Source of the DNA: Branchiostoma floridae
Taxonomy: Eukaryota > Chordata > Leptocardii > Amphioxiformes > Branchiostomatidae
Direction: 5' to 3'
DNA length: 64,000 nucleotides
Assembly: GCF_000003815.2 (NCBI RefSeq)
Contig: NC_049992.1
Coordinates: forward strand, 7,906,353 to 7,970,352
The position numbers were made by a program, and so were the translations under genes. Shown one piece after another: positions 37,131-47,990 of the stretch. Under the pieces are notes generated by a model, which did not search any database, was not told where the DNA came from, and worked only from the letters and a program-made list of their open reading frames with translations. Every line of letters starts with the position of its first letter. Positions within the stretch are counted from its first letter, which is position 1.

Positions 37131-38017
37131 TCCACCCTACAGTTGTGTAGCATTTTTGTCCCTTTACCATAGACATCATGAATTTTAATTACTTTTCTGA
37201 GAAGCTCAAAATTAGTCTGTAAATCAGCCTTCTTAATTAATAACAAGCCAGCTCGGCGTGTGTTTGCTTTAATCATGATATTTCTTTTGCTGTTATTAGT
37301 ACTAACAAACCAGGTTTGACATATTTCATACTTCGCACCAAAGGTTGATGGATGGTGGCTTTAGCGATGCGTATTTATCTAAGACGTGCAGAGTAAGATC
37401 TAGACGTTCAATGTCACCTTCGTAAAAACGTTTTCTTTTCATTTTTTACAACATATGACAGCAAGATATATCTTCTTTTCAGGAAAAGTTATTACACTTG
37501 TGGCTCACCTGGTACTGTTGTTAATAGAGCGGGGTATCGGGGGAAATCACTGGAAATAAATGATAGAGTCTTCCTGGAGAATAAATACAACTGCGACAAG
37601 GAAATAAAATATGGAGCCGCGAGGAAGATACGCGAAGAGCCATATATTTAAGGATCGTCTGATTTCTTGGGTGGATGTCGAGGGTTGGAGAGAACAAAGC
37701 TTCTCGCTATCTTTTGCTACGACAACAATTCATTTGAAGAAAAAAAGGTTCCTGCAGTTCATGGGGTAAAATAAAGGTAAACATATATTAAATGTTTCTA
37801 TCTGTATATTTTTCCACTTTCTCTCATAGTTTCATAGTTGCCCCACCTCCATAAAGTAACATACATGTCTGCCCTATGGCGCAGCATTATTAAAGACAGG
37901 TTAGGGAAGGAGATTTCATCTGCATTCGCTAATTTTGGGCATTTATTTATTGCTCATTTCATATGTATAATGTATAAGCAATTCTTTTTAGTCGAGAGAG
38001 TGACAACGATCTGCCAT

Positions 38018-38039
38018 GATGATGATGATGATGATGATG
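38018..38039 (+). repeat. (GAT)n microsatellite
   Basis: Seven GAT units. Confidence 0.9.
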
Positions 38040-38384
38040 CCCAGTACGATAAAAATCCACTTTGGTAACATTACATGTTCTCTGTTTGCACCGAAGCGGC
38101 ATATTTTGCCGTGAATGGGTAACGTGCTTTGGGTATTGATCTCTTGATACTGTTTCTGCTAGGAGTGTTTACATCGAGGTCTATTAGAGTGCTCTCTAGA
38201 TCTGACTTCAGCATGAATACTGTCATAACATTCGGGATATCAGACTTCTGGAACAACAAATACCGAGAAAATTTCCGCCAGTGTACGCTGTGGACTTACA
38301 TTTCCGCTCCGTAAAATTTTCTGTTCCTTAAGGAAATTTTCTCAGCCTTACGCTCACAATTCGTCCTCCCATGACTTTTTCTAT

Positions 38385-38715
38385 CCATTCTTTGACCTTG
38401 AAAGTGTGAATGTTTATTACTTCAAATTGAAAGGCAACGCATCTACGGCGAACGCTATAATCTTAAGTCATTAAAAACCAAATCTTAAACTTTTCCTTAT
38501 TCTCAATGCCATTGACCTTAACAAAATGGTTTGACTGAAAATCTTTCCGTGACCTTTAATTCTAGCGACGCGGCGGAGTCAACTAACCGTGAGCTTTGCG
38601 TGTAATTTTAATGTACACAAACCGGTGGGAAACCGTTTGACCTCGCGACCTTGCTATTTGGACCTGGAATGGGCCCTGAGTGATTGTGGTCAAGGTGACG
38701 CCAGGTCAGAAATTA
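38385..38715 (+). promoter_or_regulatory. Cluster of nuclear-receptor half-site-like motifs
   Basis: TTGACCTTGA (38392), ATTGACCTTA (38511), GTGACCTTTA (about 38549), TTGACCTCG (about 38638), TCAAGGTGAC (38690) and CCAGGTCAG (38701). The first is an exact ERR/SF-1 type extended half-site (TCAAGGTCA on the minus strand). The density is seen; function is inference. Confidence 0.35.
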
Positions 38716-38903
38716 TTTCTTGCATTTAAATCTACTTTTGATGAGAAAAGAGATCATAGCCGAGTCACCAAAAGCATGAATATTTGACATATTCCTTGGA
38801 GTGTTTGAATCTTATGGTCTCAAACTTGATGCTGTGAGAAAAGAGTCGTTCAAGCATCCGAGTACGCACGCGCGGCGACAGGACTGTGGGTAATATTCAA
38901 AGT

Positions 38904-39003
38904 NNNNNNNNNNNNNNNNNNNNNNNNNNNNNNNNNNNNNNNNNNNNNNNNNNNNNNNNNNNNNNNNNNNNNNNNNNNNNNNNNNNNNNNNNNNNNNNNN
39001 NNN
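38904..39003. other. Assembly gap (N)
   Basis: 100 N bases, intergenic, upstream of the tandem array at 39.35 kb. Confidence 0.99.
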
Positions 39004-39349
39004 ATTCACTTTAAAAAACTTCCTTATGTGGAATATATATTTCTTTTGTGTCTGCGTTATTGTTCGCTATTTATTGTAACGTTCTGAAATTAGGAAGGGA
39101 TACATCATCGCAGAATGGACGATTCCATACCAACTGACCGGCATGCCTTGCTTGCCCTTGCCTCCTGCCGCCATATTGATGCAGTTGTGACCTTCACTCT
39201 CACCACCTACGTCACACCAAGAGCACCCATACAAGCATCTATAGCAGGCTCTTTGTTGTTGTATTTTTTGTCGTTTTTACTTTTGCCAGAATGGCTAAGG
39301 TTATGTTTGGGGCGTGTTTGTGTGTGTGTCTGTGTGTCAACAGCATAAC

Positions 39350-40205
39350 TCGAGATGCCTTGGATGGATCCTGATGATATTTGGTAGGTGGGTAGGGGTC
39401 GGGAAAACGAAGGTCAAGTTCGATAATGGGCCCCATAGCGGCTTGCTAAGGTACTGCAGCGGAAACTCATTTTTTATATCTCGTGTTCTGGACATGCTGT
39501 GGTCATGATTTTTGAGTGGTAGATAGCCCTCGAGACAGAGAGTAAGTGCTGTGAGTTTGGAATTGCAGGCATCGGTTTCCTTTCAAACTTTGGACGAGAA
39601 TAACGCTACAACGTGTTGACGGATCGTCATGATTTTTGGTATGTAGATAGAATGAGTGATGACTTACATAATGATATACTAATTATGCAAATCAACAGTT
39701 AATTTGCATAATTAATGAAGATATTCTATAAATTCACTACATTCCATGAAAAGGACTTTATAACTTGTCACATATGTAGCTGAGAAAGAGAGAAATGTCA
39801 ATACATATTTATCATGCAAATGATGATTTCATTTGCATAATTAATGAGAAAATATGAACGTGTTTGACGGATCGTCATGATTTTTGGCATGTACATAGCC
39901 TAAGTGAAGAATTATATAATGTGTTACTTATTATGCAAATTAACAGCTAATTTGCATAATTAATTAGGAAAAGTTCATAAATCCACTGCATTCCATTATA
40001 GTTCTTTCATCAAAGTTGTCACATATGTAACTGAGAAAGAGGGAAGAGAGTAAGAGGTGTATTTAAAGACTTTGAAAGAGAATAAGTCAAGAATGGATCA
40101 AAGGATCATCATGATTTTTGGTATGCTGATAGCTTAAGTAATGCTTGATACAATTTGATATCAATTAATTGTAACTTGGGATCTAATGTGCATAATCAAT
40201 GCCAA
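39350..40205 (+). repeat. Tandem array, unit about 240 bp, with inverted octamers
   Basis: The landmark GGATCGTCATGATTTTTGGT recurs at 39620, 39868 and (diverged) 40102, with weaker versions at about 39366 and 39502. Inside the units, ATGCAAAT and ATTTGCAT are paired around short spacers (39680-39712, 39815-39840, 39932-39960). TCACATATGTAGCTGAGAAA also repeats (39769 and 40019). The array starts just after a GT run and the motif AACTCGAGATGCC. Confidence 0.8.
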
Positions 40206-40712
40206 AATTTTATAAACCAACTCCAAACATATAATTATAAAGAAAATGAAATGAGTAACGCATTTGTCTACAGACATCATTCTACATAACAAACCTGGTT
40301 TATTTGGCAAAGGTATGTGTTCGTGGAACTCTAGTTGTTTCATAATACTCTTTTTTGCTGGGTCGTTTATGCTGGCCGACGGCACAAACGACTTAATACA
40401 AAGAGAAATGGTCAGCAAAAGATTTTTTTTAAAGACGACAAAAGGTCCAGAGAGCCTGCTATGAGGCTTACCTATAAAATGTGCTTCGTCAAACCAAGGA
40501 TTTTTTTAATCTCCTTGGTCAAACTTACTGCGGTAAACATGACTTGGTACATGTCCATTAATGTCCATAAACAGGTATGTAGTTGGCCCAGGTACCATGG
40601 TAGTTCAACAAGGTTGTTGTACGTAAACATCAGAGACTTTGATCAGAGTATCTACCTTTCAGGATCGCCGGTTCTGCTGGCACGACCCGATCGCAGACGT
40701 CTGTGAGTCTGG

Positions 40713-40814
40713 NNNNNNNNNNNNNNNNNNNNNNNNNNNNNNNNNNNNNNNNNNNNNNNNNNNNNNNNNNNNNNNNNNNNNNNNNNNNNNNNNNNNNNNN
40801 NNNNNNNNNNNNNN
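40713..40814. other. Assembly gap (N)
   Basis: About 102 N bases, intergenic; open frames across it are artefacts. Confidence 0.99.
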
Positions 40815-41487
40815 AACGCATTTTCAGCATCCTGTCAGGAATCATGATGCATCCTGATCGGAATCTCTGTCGACAGAAACTCCGATAGGGAGATAAGGGA
40901 GAGAGAGAGGAAAAGCTAGTCAATCATTTGTACATGTGTAGATAGATGGTTTTAAGCCCCTTCCACGAAACCAACTTGTCCTTGAACATTCAATAAATCA
41001 ATATATACCACATACTCGTCAACTGGTGTGAAAGATGTCGGCTAGCAGAGGAATAAGCCCACTCTACTATATTCAATAAATCAACAGATACACAGAATAT
41101 GAAGCACTTAGATTAGAATCACACAGCACTTAGATTAGAATCACACAGCTTCCTACGTCAGAGAACAGAATTATAACCAACTTTTACCGAATAACTGTGG
41201 GCATTTCGTAACTTGGAAACAATCCAAGGGTAACAAAGAATTTAGATACTCTGGTCGCAGGAAGCCCCAGGGAAAAGTTAGTAAATCTCCCCGCTATCAA
41301 TGTCACACAAAATGGACGCACCGCCATCAGCACTAACTGAACTGCTGTAAACTGTGAAGACTCCCGTGAGACCACTGTCCATACGTGTGGCGAATAGCAC
41401 ACGTTTATGGAGAATAGGATAAACTTAGCATGGAATATAGCATTGCTACCGATTGTTGCAGTATTGTTAATATGTTTCTTGTTTGTT

Positions 41488-41512
41488 AATATGTGTGTGT
41501 GCGTGTGCGTGC

Positions 41513-41545
<33 letters not shown>

Positions 41546-41755
41546 CCGCCTGATGTGTGTGTTTGTGTGTGTGTGTTTGCGTGTGTGTGTGGTGTGGTGT
41601 GGTGTGTGTGTGTGTGTCAGAGAGAGCAAGCGAGAGCCGTATGTATGTGAGTCTGTGTGTGTGTGTTCTGTGAGTGCGTATGTGCGCTTGTCTGTCTGTC
41701 TATATGTTTGTCTGTTTGTCTATATGTTTGTTGTATGTCTGTCTGTTATTGTGTT
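41488..41755 (+). repeat. GT-rich microsatellite, followed by AACTCGAGA motif
   Basis: Interrupted (GT)n with (GA)n and (TCTG)n blocks, followed at 41763 by AACTCGAGAAGGCC. The same order (GT run, then AACTCGAGATGCC) is seen at 39313-39360. Confidence 0.9.
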
Positions 41756-42289
41756 ACCTCGATAACTCGAGAAGGCCATGATAGCTTCTTTTGGCAAGTA
41801 GGTCTTGTTGGGACCTCGGAATTATCACTTCTAGTACATATTTGCTATTTCTCGTATACACGATGATTTTCTTAACATAATTTTCTTATTTTCTCGAATA
41901 GCTTGATAATGGCTTCCATATTGATATTTCAAACAACAATAAGTACCATTATCACCTTCATACACTGACAAGATCATTGATGTAATTTGTAGACATCGTA
42001 CGTTGTTAATCTAGAACGGAATGAAGGTAACTCAACAAGTGTAACTTTCAGATAGGTTGAGGATTGTATTTATTTCAGATTTTGGTTGCGAAGAGTTTCG
42101 AATTCAATTCACAAACTAGATATCATTAAGTTTCCACTTCCCACGCGTACAGTGATTATTTTGACATTACTTCCTTGATTTGGTGAATGAGCCTCAGATT
42201 TGGAGGATTATCAAGCGCTTATATGCGAAACTAAGATGGAGCTCCTATAATCGCAGTAATAGATTTTCATTACTAATATAAATAATTCA

Positions 42290-42560
42290 CAGCGTATAAT
42301 AGATATTGCAAAACTCATAAAACGGTGCCTCATTTAAGACATGCTAAACTAAATGCTACCCGATGGCGTCTCCCATCCCTATCTGCAGTTTATGCGCCCT
42401 TTGCCCCTTTATGCGATATTTACACTGTTTATTTCGCATGATGTGCAATACTTTTGTCGCCACACATAAAAACGCCTTTTCTATACGGCTCAATTTCGGC
42501 GGGGACTTGCTCATTAATGCGCATATTGGCTGTCTTTACGGTGGTATAAAATCGGGATAA
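42290..42560 (+). promoter_or_regulatory. Non-repeat stretch dense in TTTATG/CATAAA motifs
   Basis: CATAAAACG, GTTTATGCGCC, CTTTATGCGATATTTAC, GTTTATTTCGC, CACATAAAAACG, CATTAATGCGCAT and TTTACGG lie within 270 bp, resembling posterior Hox/Cdx binding preferences. No repeat structure and no credible protein; a candidate enhancer. Confidence 0.3.
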
Positions 42561-43059
42561 CGGTAAAATTTTGTGTCTGTCTGCACTGGATACTTTTTGT
42601 TACTGATTATTATACATATAAGACGATTGTGGATACTGCTAATGCATATGTCTTGATTGGGGACATAGATCTACTGTATTTTCATTCTTTTCGCCTTTTC
42701 CATGTCTATAAGTTTTTGGGGAACGAAACAGAACAACGTATTCTAATCTAAATAGGTAGTTGCTCTGCTTGATTTTAATTTGTATTGTATGTTATTGTAT
42801 TATCTTTATTGTATTATTATACCATGTATGTGCCTTAATGTGTATGCTGCACAGCATCAACATCTTGCTGCCTGGTGCAGCATACTGTATTGTCTCGTTA
42901 CAATTTCAATAAAGGTAAAGTTAAAGTATGCTAATAGTAAGTTTACTTTGCGAGAAAACCAGTTGATAACAAGGTTAAGATGGCCCCATGGTCTTTTTGA
43001 TGCCATAGGGGTACTGGGTTGTCATTTATCGTGTCCAGAGCCTGGTTTATTTGTTTATT

Positions 43060-43345
43060 TGTTCATTTGAATTCATCACAGTGATTGAGAGGGTAAAACA
43101 GGTTCGAACAACCTTTACCTGATGTTGGAAAGCAGAGCCCAACCCACTCCTTCCATCGCCTTTTACTTCCCCAGCCAAATTCACGAACCCATTGGGCGAA
43201 GGAAGGAAAATCTTGTAAACTGCTTTTCCCAAGGACACGGTGTCTCGCCAGTTGGTCATTCGGCGCCACCAACCGCAAGTGGTGGCGTTGAATCATCAAG
43301 TGGCTAGACGCTATGCGCTTGGGAAAGGCGATTTACAAAAACTTA
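43060..43345 (-). mobile_element. SINE-like repeat with TTGGGAAA body motif, minus strand
   Basis: Minus strand carries CTTTCCCAAGCGCATAGCGT near its start and GTGTCCTTGGGAAAAGCAGT then TTACAAG in the body, the motif shared with the SINEs at 47.6, 47.9 and 63.9 kb. It ends in an A-rich tail (AATGAACAAATAAACAAATA). Confidence 0.55.
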
Positions 43346-43959
43346 GTGACATCAGAAGAGGTAACATCAACTCTCATGATTCTATCGGATGCCATAATAC
43401 CACCACATGATTGAAAAAATATAAATCTAAATTGATTCAAATAGATTCACCAATACATTATCAGTAAACCTTATGCATATACATTTCAGATAGTTTGATG
43501 TTCAAGAACACTGAATCTTGAGAAGCCCTCTGTAGCAATGTTTTTTGATGTGGCGGTATTAGGAAGCCAAATGGAGTTATGAAGGTTGATGTTACATAAC
43601 TCAAAAGCAGTGTAAATGTGTTTGTCGATGTCTAAAATGCTTGCCTTGTAATTGTTGAAGTATCATTATTTCGTTCCTAAGTTAGAATTTTTGTTAATCG
43701 CTTACTTTCACTGGGTTATATCCTTGTTCAATGTATGATTTTGATATGTATTGGATCTTTATTACTTTATTATTTCTTAAAATGTATTATGATTTGTAAA
43801 TTTTGACTGGAGAAGAGCGTGTACAAGCCACATGACCCCCCCCCCCCCTGCACGTTTTTTTTTGGCTTTCTTCAATTTGCTTTATGTTGGCCTTTTTTAA
43901 AAATGTGCAAAATAAAGAATATGCAAAATGTGGCAGTATATTCCTCCTTTGAATTTTTT

Positions 43960-44695
43960 TTCAGTTTTATTCTATTTTTCGCACCCGCCGACTCCTCCAA
44001 CCTCAGAGAATAAGAGATGTGTCCAAACTTTGGTAATTTGGAAGACCTCTAAAGAGTTTCAATACTTAAGTAAACATCATCAAAGATCCACTTTCCACAC
44101 TCATAGTGATTATTTTTACATTTACTTCCTTGATTTGGTGAAATTTGCGTCAGGTTTTGCAGAGTATCTATTGCTTATATGCAGTTCATTCTATTTTTCG
44201 CACTCACTGACGACTCCAACCTTAGAGAATAAAAATGTGACCGAACTTTGGTAATTTGGAAGATTAAGTAGCCGCTTGAAGTCGTGAGCGAGCCTGATGT
44301 GCTGCGTATATGTTTGTCGGTGTCTAACATCAAACCTTAATCTGCTTAGATACATTCCTCCTTTTGACAATTTTTTTTTTCAAAGTTATTCTATATTCGT
44401 AGCCACTGACGACTCCAACCTTGGAGAATAAGAGATGTCACCGAACTTTGGTAATTTGGAAGATTAAGGAGCCGCTTGAAGACGTGAGCGAGCCTGATGT
44501 GCTGCGTATATGTTTGTCGGTGTCTAACATCAATCCTTAATTAGCTTGCCTACATTCCTCCTTTGACAATTTTTTTGCAAAGTCATTCTATATTCGTAGC
44601 CACTGACGACTCCGACCTTAGAGAATAAGAGATGTGTCCGAACTTTGGTAATTTGGAAGATTAAGGAGCCGCTTGAAGACGTGAGCGAGCCTGAT
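43960..44695 (+). repeat. Tandem array, unit about 200 bp, four units
   Basis: CCGAACTTTGGTAATTTGGA then AGATTAAG recurs at about 44240, 44440 and 44638, with a diverged first unit at 44022. Each unit also carries GACGACTCCAACCTTAGAGA and GCCGCTTGAAG-CGTGAGCGA; the last two are nearly identical, so this part is recent. Confidence 0.9.
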
Positions 44696-44886
44696 GTGCT
44701 GACCCCGCACATTTGCCGCCTCTCCCTCCGCCGGTCGTCACGGGTAATGGGTAATCAGGGCCGGACATTTCCGCACGGTGCCGGGCGGTTAACCAAATGG
44801 AGAAGCGGAATGTCACATATGTCTTCTCACCGGCCCTGGCCTATTGCGTTTCTAATTAGCTGTCTTAGCTGATTTGTACGTTTGAC

Positions 44887-45062
44887 TTAAGGTGGTATCT
44901 CACACCAGTGCGGCACTGCGGGGTTCGAAAGATATTTAACGAATTTCAGACATAAAGAATGAATTCTCTTACGTTTTGTGTATTTTGTTGTCTTTTACGT
45001 ATTACGCAATATCTAAATTATTAAAAACCGGTGAAATAACACTACAGTGCCGCAGTGAACGA
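44887..45062. mobile_element. MITE family C copy 1
   Basis: Begins TTAAGGTGGTATCTCACACC, with inner inverted AGTGCGGCACTG / CAGTGCCGCAGT. The interior (CGGGGTTCGAAAGATATTTA, GAATTTCAGACATAAAGAA, TTACGTATTACGCAATATCT) is a reverse-strand match to the copy at 49931. Confidence 0.78.
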
Positions 45063-47380
45063 ATCCTGCTTGGCCACACCGGTAAGCCAAGTGCTACCCA
45101 AAAGAATCCACATTAAGGTTGGAAAAATGTTTGGCATTTTATTGATTTTGCGTTTGCCCTGTTGGTTAGCGGCACCGTTTCTGGACCTGAAGGCCAAAGT
45201 TCCAATCCTGTCAATGTTGTCGTTCATCCGATTTGCGGACTGGAAAGAAATATGGGCCATTGCATCAGTTGCTAAGATGTTATTCTACTTAATGAAAAGG
45301 GCTTTGATACTTTCTCAGTAATATTCGTAATACCTTTAACATGTACTGATTCTGTACGCGCGAACTGGTTTGCATATCGCCAAAATTGTTTTCATTGTTT
45401 TCAATACTCGTACCTTACACGAACTAAACTACTGTGTTACATTTATTGGAAGCAAGACTATATTTTGCAATCCGCAATCCGCAGCCCGATGGCACACAAA
45501 GTTTTGCCTACACGTTAAGTTCTACGGCCTATCTGCGTGCTCCAAAATCCGTCGGATTCCCCACGAGTTCGTACGGAGGCAGTACTTACCACTTACGGAT
45601 CCCAAAAGGTTGCCGACGTTTTGGCACGTAGACAGCACGTATCTGCACGTACGGCGGGTTGTGCCCTTAGCTTTACGCTTAAAAAGTTCTCTCAGTACCT
45701 CTACCGTAAAGCACGCGGACGATCTTTGACTTTTCCCCCGGAGAATCCTCTCAAGCTGTAATTACACCGCTACCATCTCCAGATTGCGGTACTTACAGAT
45801 AAGAAAAGCCGCGGCAGACGACGCAAAGATCACAGGTCTTAAGAGTTCATGAGAGTCTCCCAGATTTCGGCGCGTAACCGTTGCTTGCGGGGGTGTCGGA
45901 AGAGCCTTGGAAATGTCAATGAGGCGGCGCGGGTTGAAAACCGGCTTAGAGGAGCCGCAATAACAATCATGAGGAAGGATTAACAGTGATGAGGTGGCGC
46001 GAGCTGTTTTAGAGTCAGGGAGAAAACGGTTATCTCATAGACTCTGTTTGATCCGCCAGGTTAATTCCTCGTCAGCAGCGGTGAAAGCTATTCCACCTGT
46101 AGCAATCTCACGAGGAGCAGTCTATAACGTATAACCGGTTAACCCGCCTCCTTGCTAATGATCATCATATTTTCATGCATCCGTCGCAAAATTTGTAATT
46201 TTGGAAAGCCTAATTACTTCTTCATTAGGCCAATCACGCTTCGTAAAAGTCATTACAAAATCAACGAACCAACCAGCCAATCAACACTGTTATGACGAAG
46301 TAGCTTCCATGAAAAAGGCAGTGATCGTCATTAAACACCGTACTTCTGAATCAGTTACTGGAGCAAACCAAGAAGGTTTTTTAACCTCCTTGAGCAAACT
46401 GGCCTGATACACAGACCTAGAAGAAAACAATAATGATTTTTTAACCTCCTTGCACAGACGATTTGGAAATACATACTACTAGTATTTCAGCTTATCCCAT
46501 AATTATATCATTATGAATTATGTAGACTTTTCCCGTCTATTGCTCATCTAACAATGACGTCTGAGCCTATTTAAAAATATGTGTACTCAATCTTAAAATG
46601 CAAAAGAACGTTGTAGTAACCGCGTGGGTTGCAATTGTCAACAGGCCAGAAGAAAGCTACTCTTGTCATAATATCACAAAACCCATACACTACAGAAAAT
46701 GTGGGATCCTTCGTCTTCCGCTGTCTCAGAATAAGAAGTCAAACCCAATAAGGTAGAATTTAGAGTTAGCTTTTAGACTAGACTTTACACTATTGGCCTG
46801 TCAAATGTTTTGTGGCTTGCAAGTAGCCATCGGTCAAGATTTTGTAGTAAACGTACCGTCACTATTATCTATTTAGAAAAGAAAGATATTAATCACCCAT
46901 TCCACTGAGCTGCAAAAATTGTATTTGTATGATGTATGGCTTTTTAATTGGAATATGCTTCACAACGTAAAAGTCGATGATTTGAAGGACAACGAAACAC
47001 AGAAGATTTACACATTGCAGTTCTATATCAATGTAGTTCACTGACCTACTGATGGAAGTTTGGGTCTCCTCAGTGGAAAGGGTCGTTATCCTCCAGCCCT
47101 TTGTCTCAACAGCTACTCTACCCACTCAAACACAAAAGATACTCACAGATACAGTGTAATATCTCCAGTAGGACTTTCTTTCCCGCCGGCATCAGAAGGT
47201 CATATCAGCACGTCTAGCCCGGTTGGTTTCAGGGTTAATGCACTCATTTTTGCTCATCGCGATAAGCGGTCTGTAGATAAGGCTTTCTCGGGTGGACTGG
47301 GATTTGTGAGAGTGTCTCCACTCGGCGGAATGACTGGGTTATGAGTTCTGGGTGAAGGTTATGATGAATACGCTAGGAGG
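45063..47380. other. Intergenic DNA without recognised gene
   Basis: 45440-45770 is CpG-rich and open in three plus frames without protein-like motifs. 45840-46140 has two similar blocks (gaggcggcgcgggttg and gaggtggcgcgagctg, about 80 bp apart). The rest is ordinary AT-rich DNA. Confidence 0.4.
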
Positions 47381-47590
47381 AACACTAGTTCACCATTATC
47401 CGCAAGATAACCTTTATCCGTTCTACTTACAAACAGGGAATTTAGGGATATCAAGTCGATGGGCAGTGGTTTCAATGTGCATTTTTGTCAGGTATTGCAA
47501 TTTGAAACCACCACTTAATATCCCTAAATACCTTAGTCTTGAATACAACGAATAAAGGTTACCCCGTGAATAAAGGTGAACTAGCGTTAT
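47381..47590. mobile_element. MITE family A copy 2
   Basis: About 210 bp. Begins AACACTAGTTCACCATTATC, ends AAAGGTGAACTAGCGTTAT. The interior has GGGATATCAAGTCGATGGGC, GTGGTTTCAA, TTTGAAACCACCACTTAATA and TCCCTAAATACC, the inner arms being inverted repeats of each other. Confidence 0.82.
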
Positions 47591-47603
47591 ACATCTTGTG
47601 GGG

Positions 47604-47805
47604 TCGTGTGGCGTAACAGCAGGGTGTTTGGCCCAGAAGCCAGAGGTCTTGGGTTCAAATCCTGCTCGTGCTACCGGTCTTGTACTCTTGGAAAGGGCAT
47701 TTTACCTGCCATTCCTCACTCCACCCAGTTGTAAAAATGGGTACCAGATGACTTCTGTTGGGGAGGCGCTTCTGGGCACAGTGGATAAAAAACCTTAGCT
47801 GCCTC
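47604..47805 (+). mobile_element. tRNA-derived SINE with conserved body motif
   Basis: Head: GTCGTGTGGCGTAACAGCAG (A) and GGGTTCAAATCCTGC (B, 47651-47665). Body: CTTGTACTCTTGGAAAGGGC then ATTTTACCTGCC and CACTCCACCCAGTTG. The same body occurs in the element at 63598-64000. Confidence 0.75.
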
Positions 47806-47869
47806 TACGTATTAAAAAGGGTCATGGGACTATGTTCACTTGCTTCCGTCATTTTGTTCATCTTGTTGG

Positions 47870-47990
47870 CAGACTAGTGTAGACCGTAAAGTACCTTCCC
47901 AACGGCACAACATTGGGTTCGATTCCAGAACCTTTATTATTAAGTCAACAACTTTAACCACAACACCACCTTGCAACCTTTACCTGGCTT
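47870..47990 (-). mobile_element. tRNA-derived SINE, minus strand, next to another SINE
   Basis: Minus strand: GGTGGTGTTGTGGTTAAAGT (A-like), GGAATCGAACCC (degenerate B) and GTGCCGTTGGGAAGGTACTT then TACGG. Lies about 65 bp from the SINE at 47604 in the opposite orientation. Confidence 0.6.

Larger units (their letters stand above)
31584..38380. other. Intergenic region upstream of the MEGF6-like gene
   Basis: 31584-32400 is richer in CpG than its surroundings and may be part of the upstream regulatory region; 33100-33420 is another GC-rich patch (cgcgcgcg, gcccgtcc, cgccgcccgcgg). The remainder to the CA microsatellite at 36.7 kb and on to 38.38 kb is AT-rich with no recognisable gene apart from one MITE half at 34.3 kb. 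Confidence 0.5.

Noticed and set aside
36603-37172. Open frames on both strands, His/Thr- or Val/Cys-rich
   Set aside because: They translate the CA/GT microsatellite; no protein-like composition.
39600-40205. Regular repeats considered as a CRISPR-like array
   Set aside because: Unit length is about 240 bp with diverged copies in a eukaryotic genome; it is a satellite-type tandem repeat.
41493-41866. Cysteine- and valine-rich plus-strand frames
   Set aside because: Translation of the GT microsatellite.
45370-45761. Overlapping plus-strand frames, first taken for a transposase fragment
   Set aside because: No transposase motif, and openness in three frames argues for composition rather than coding.
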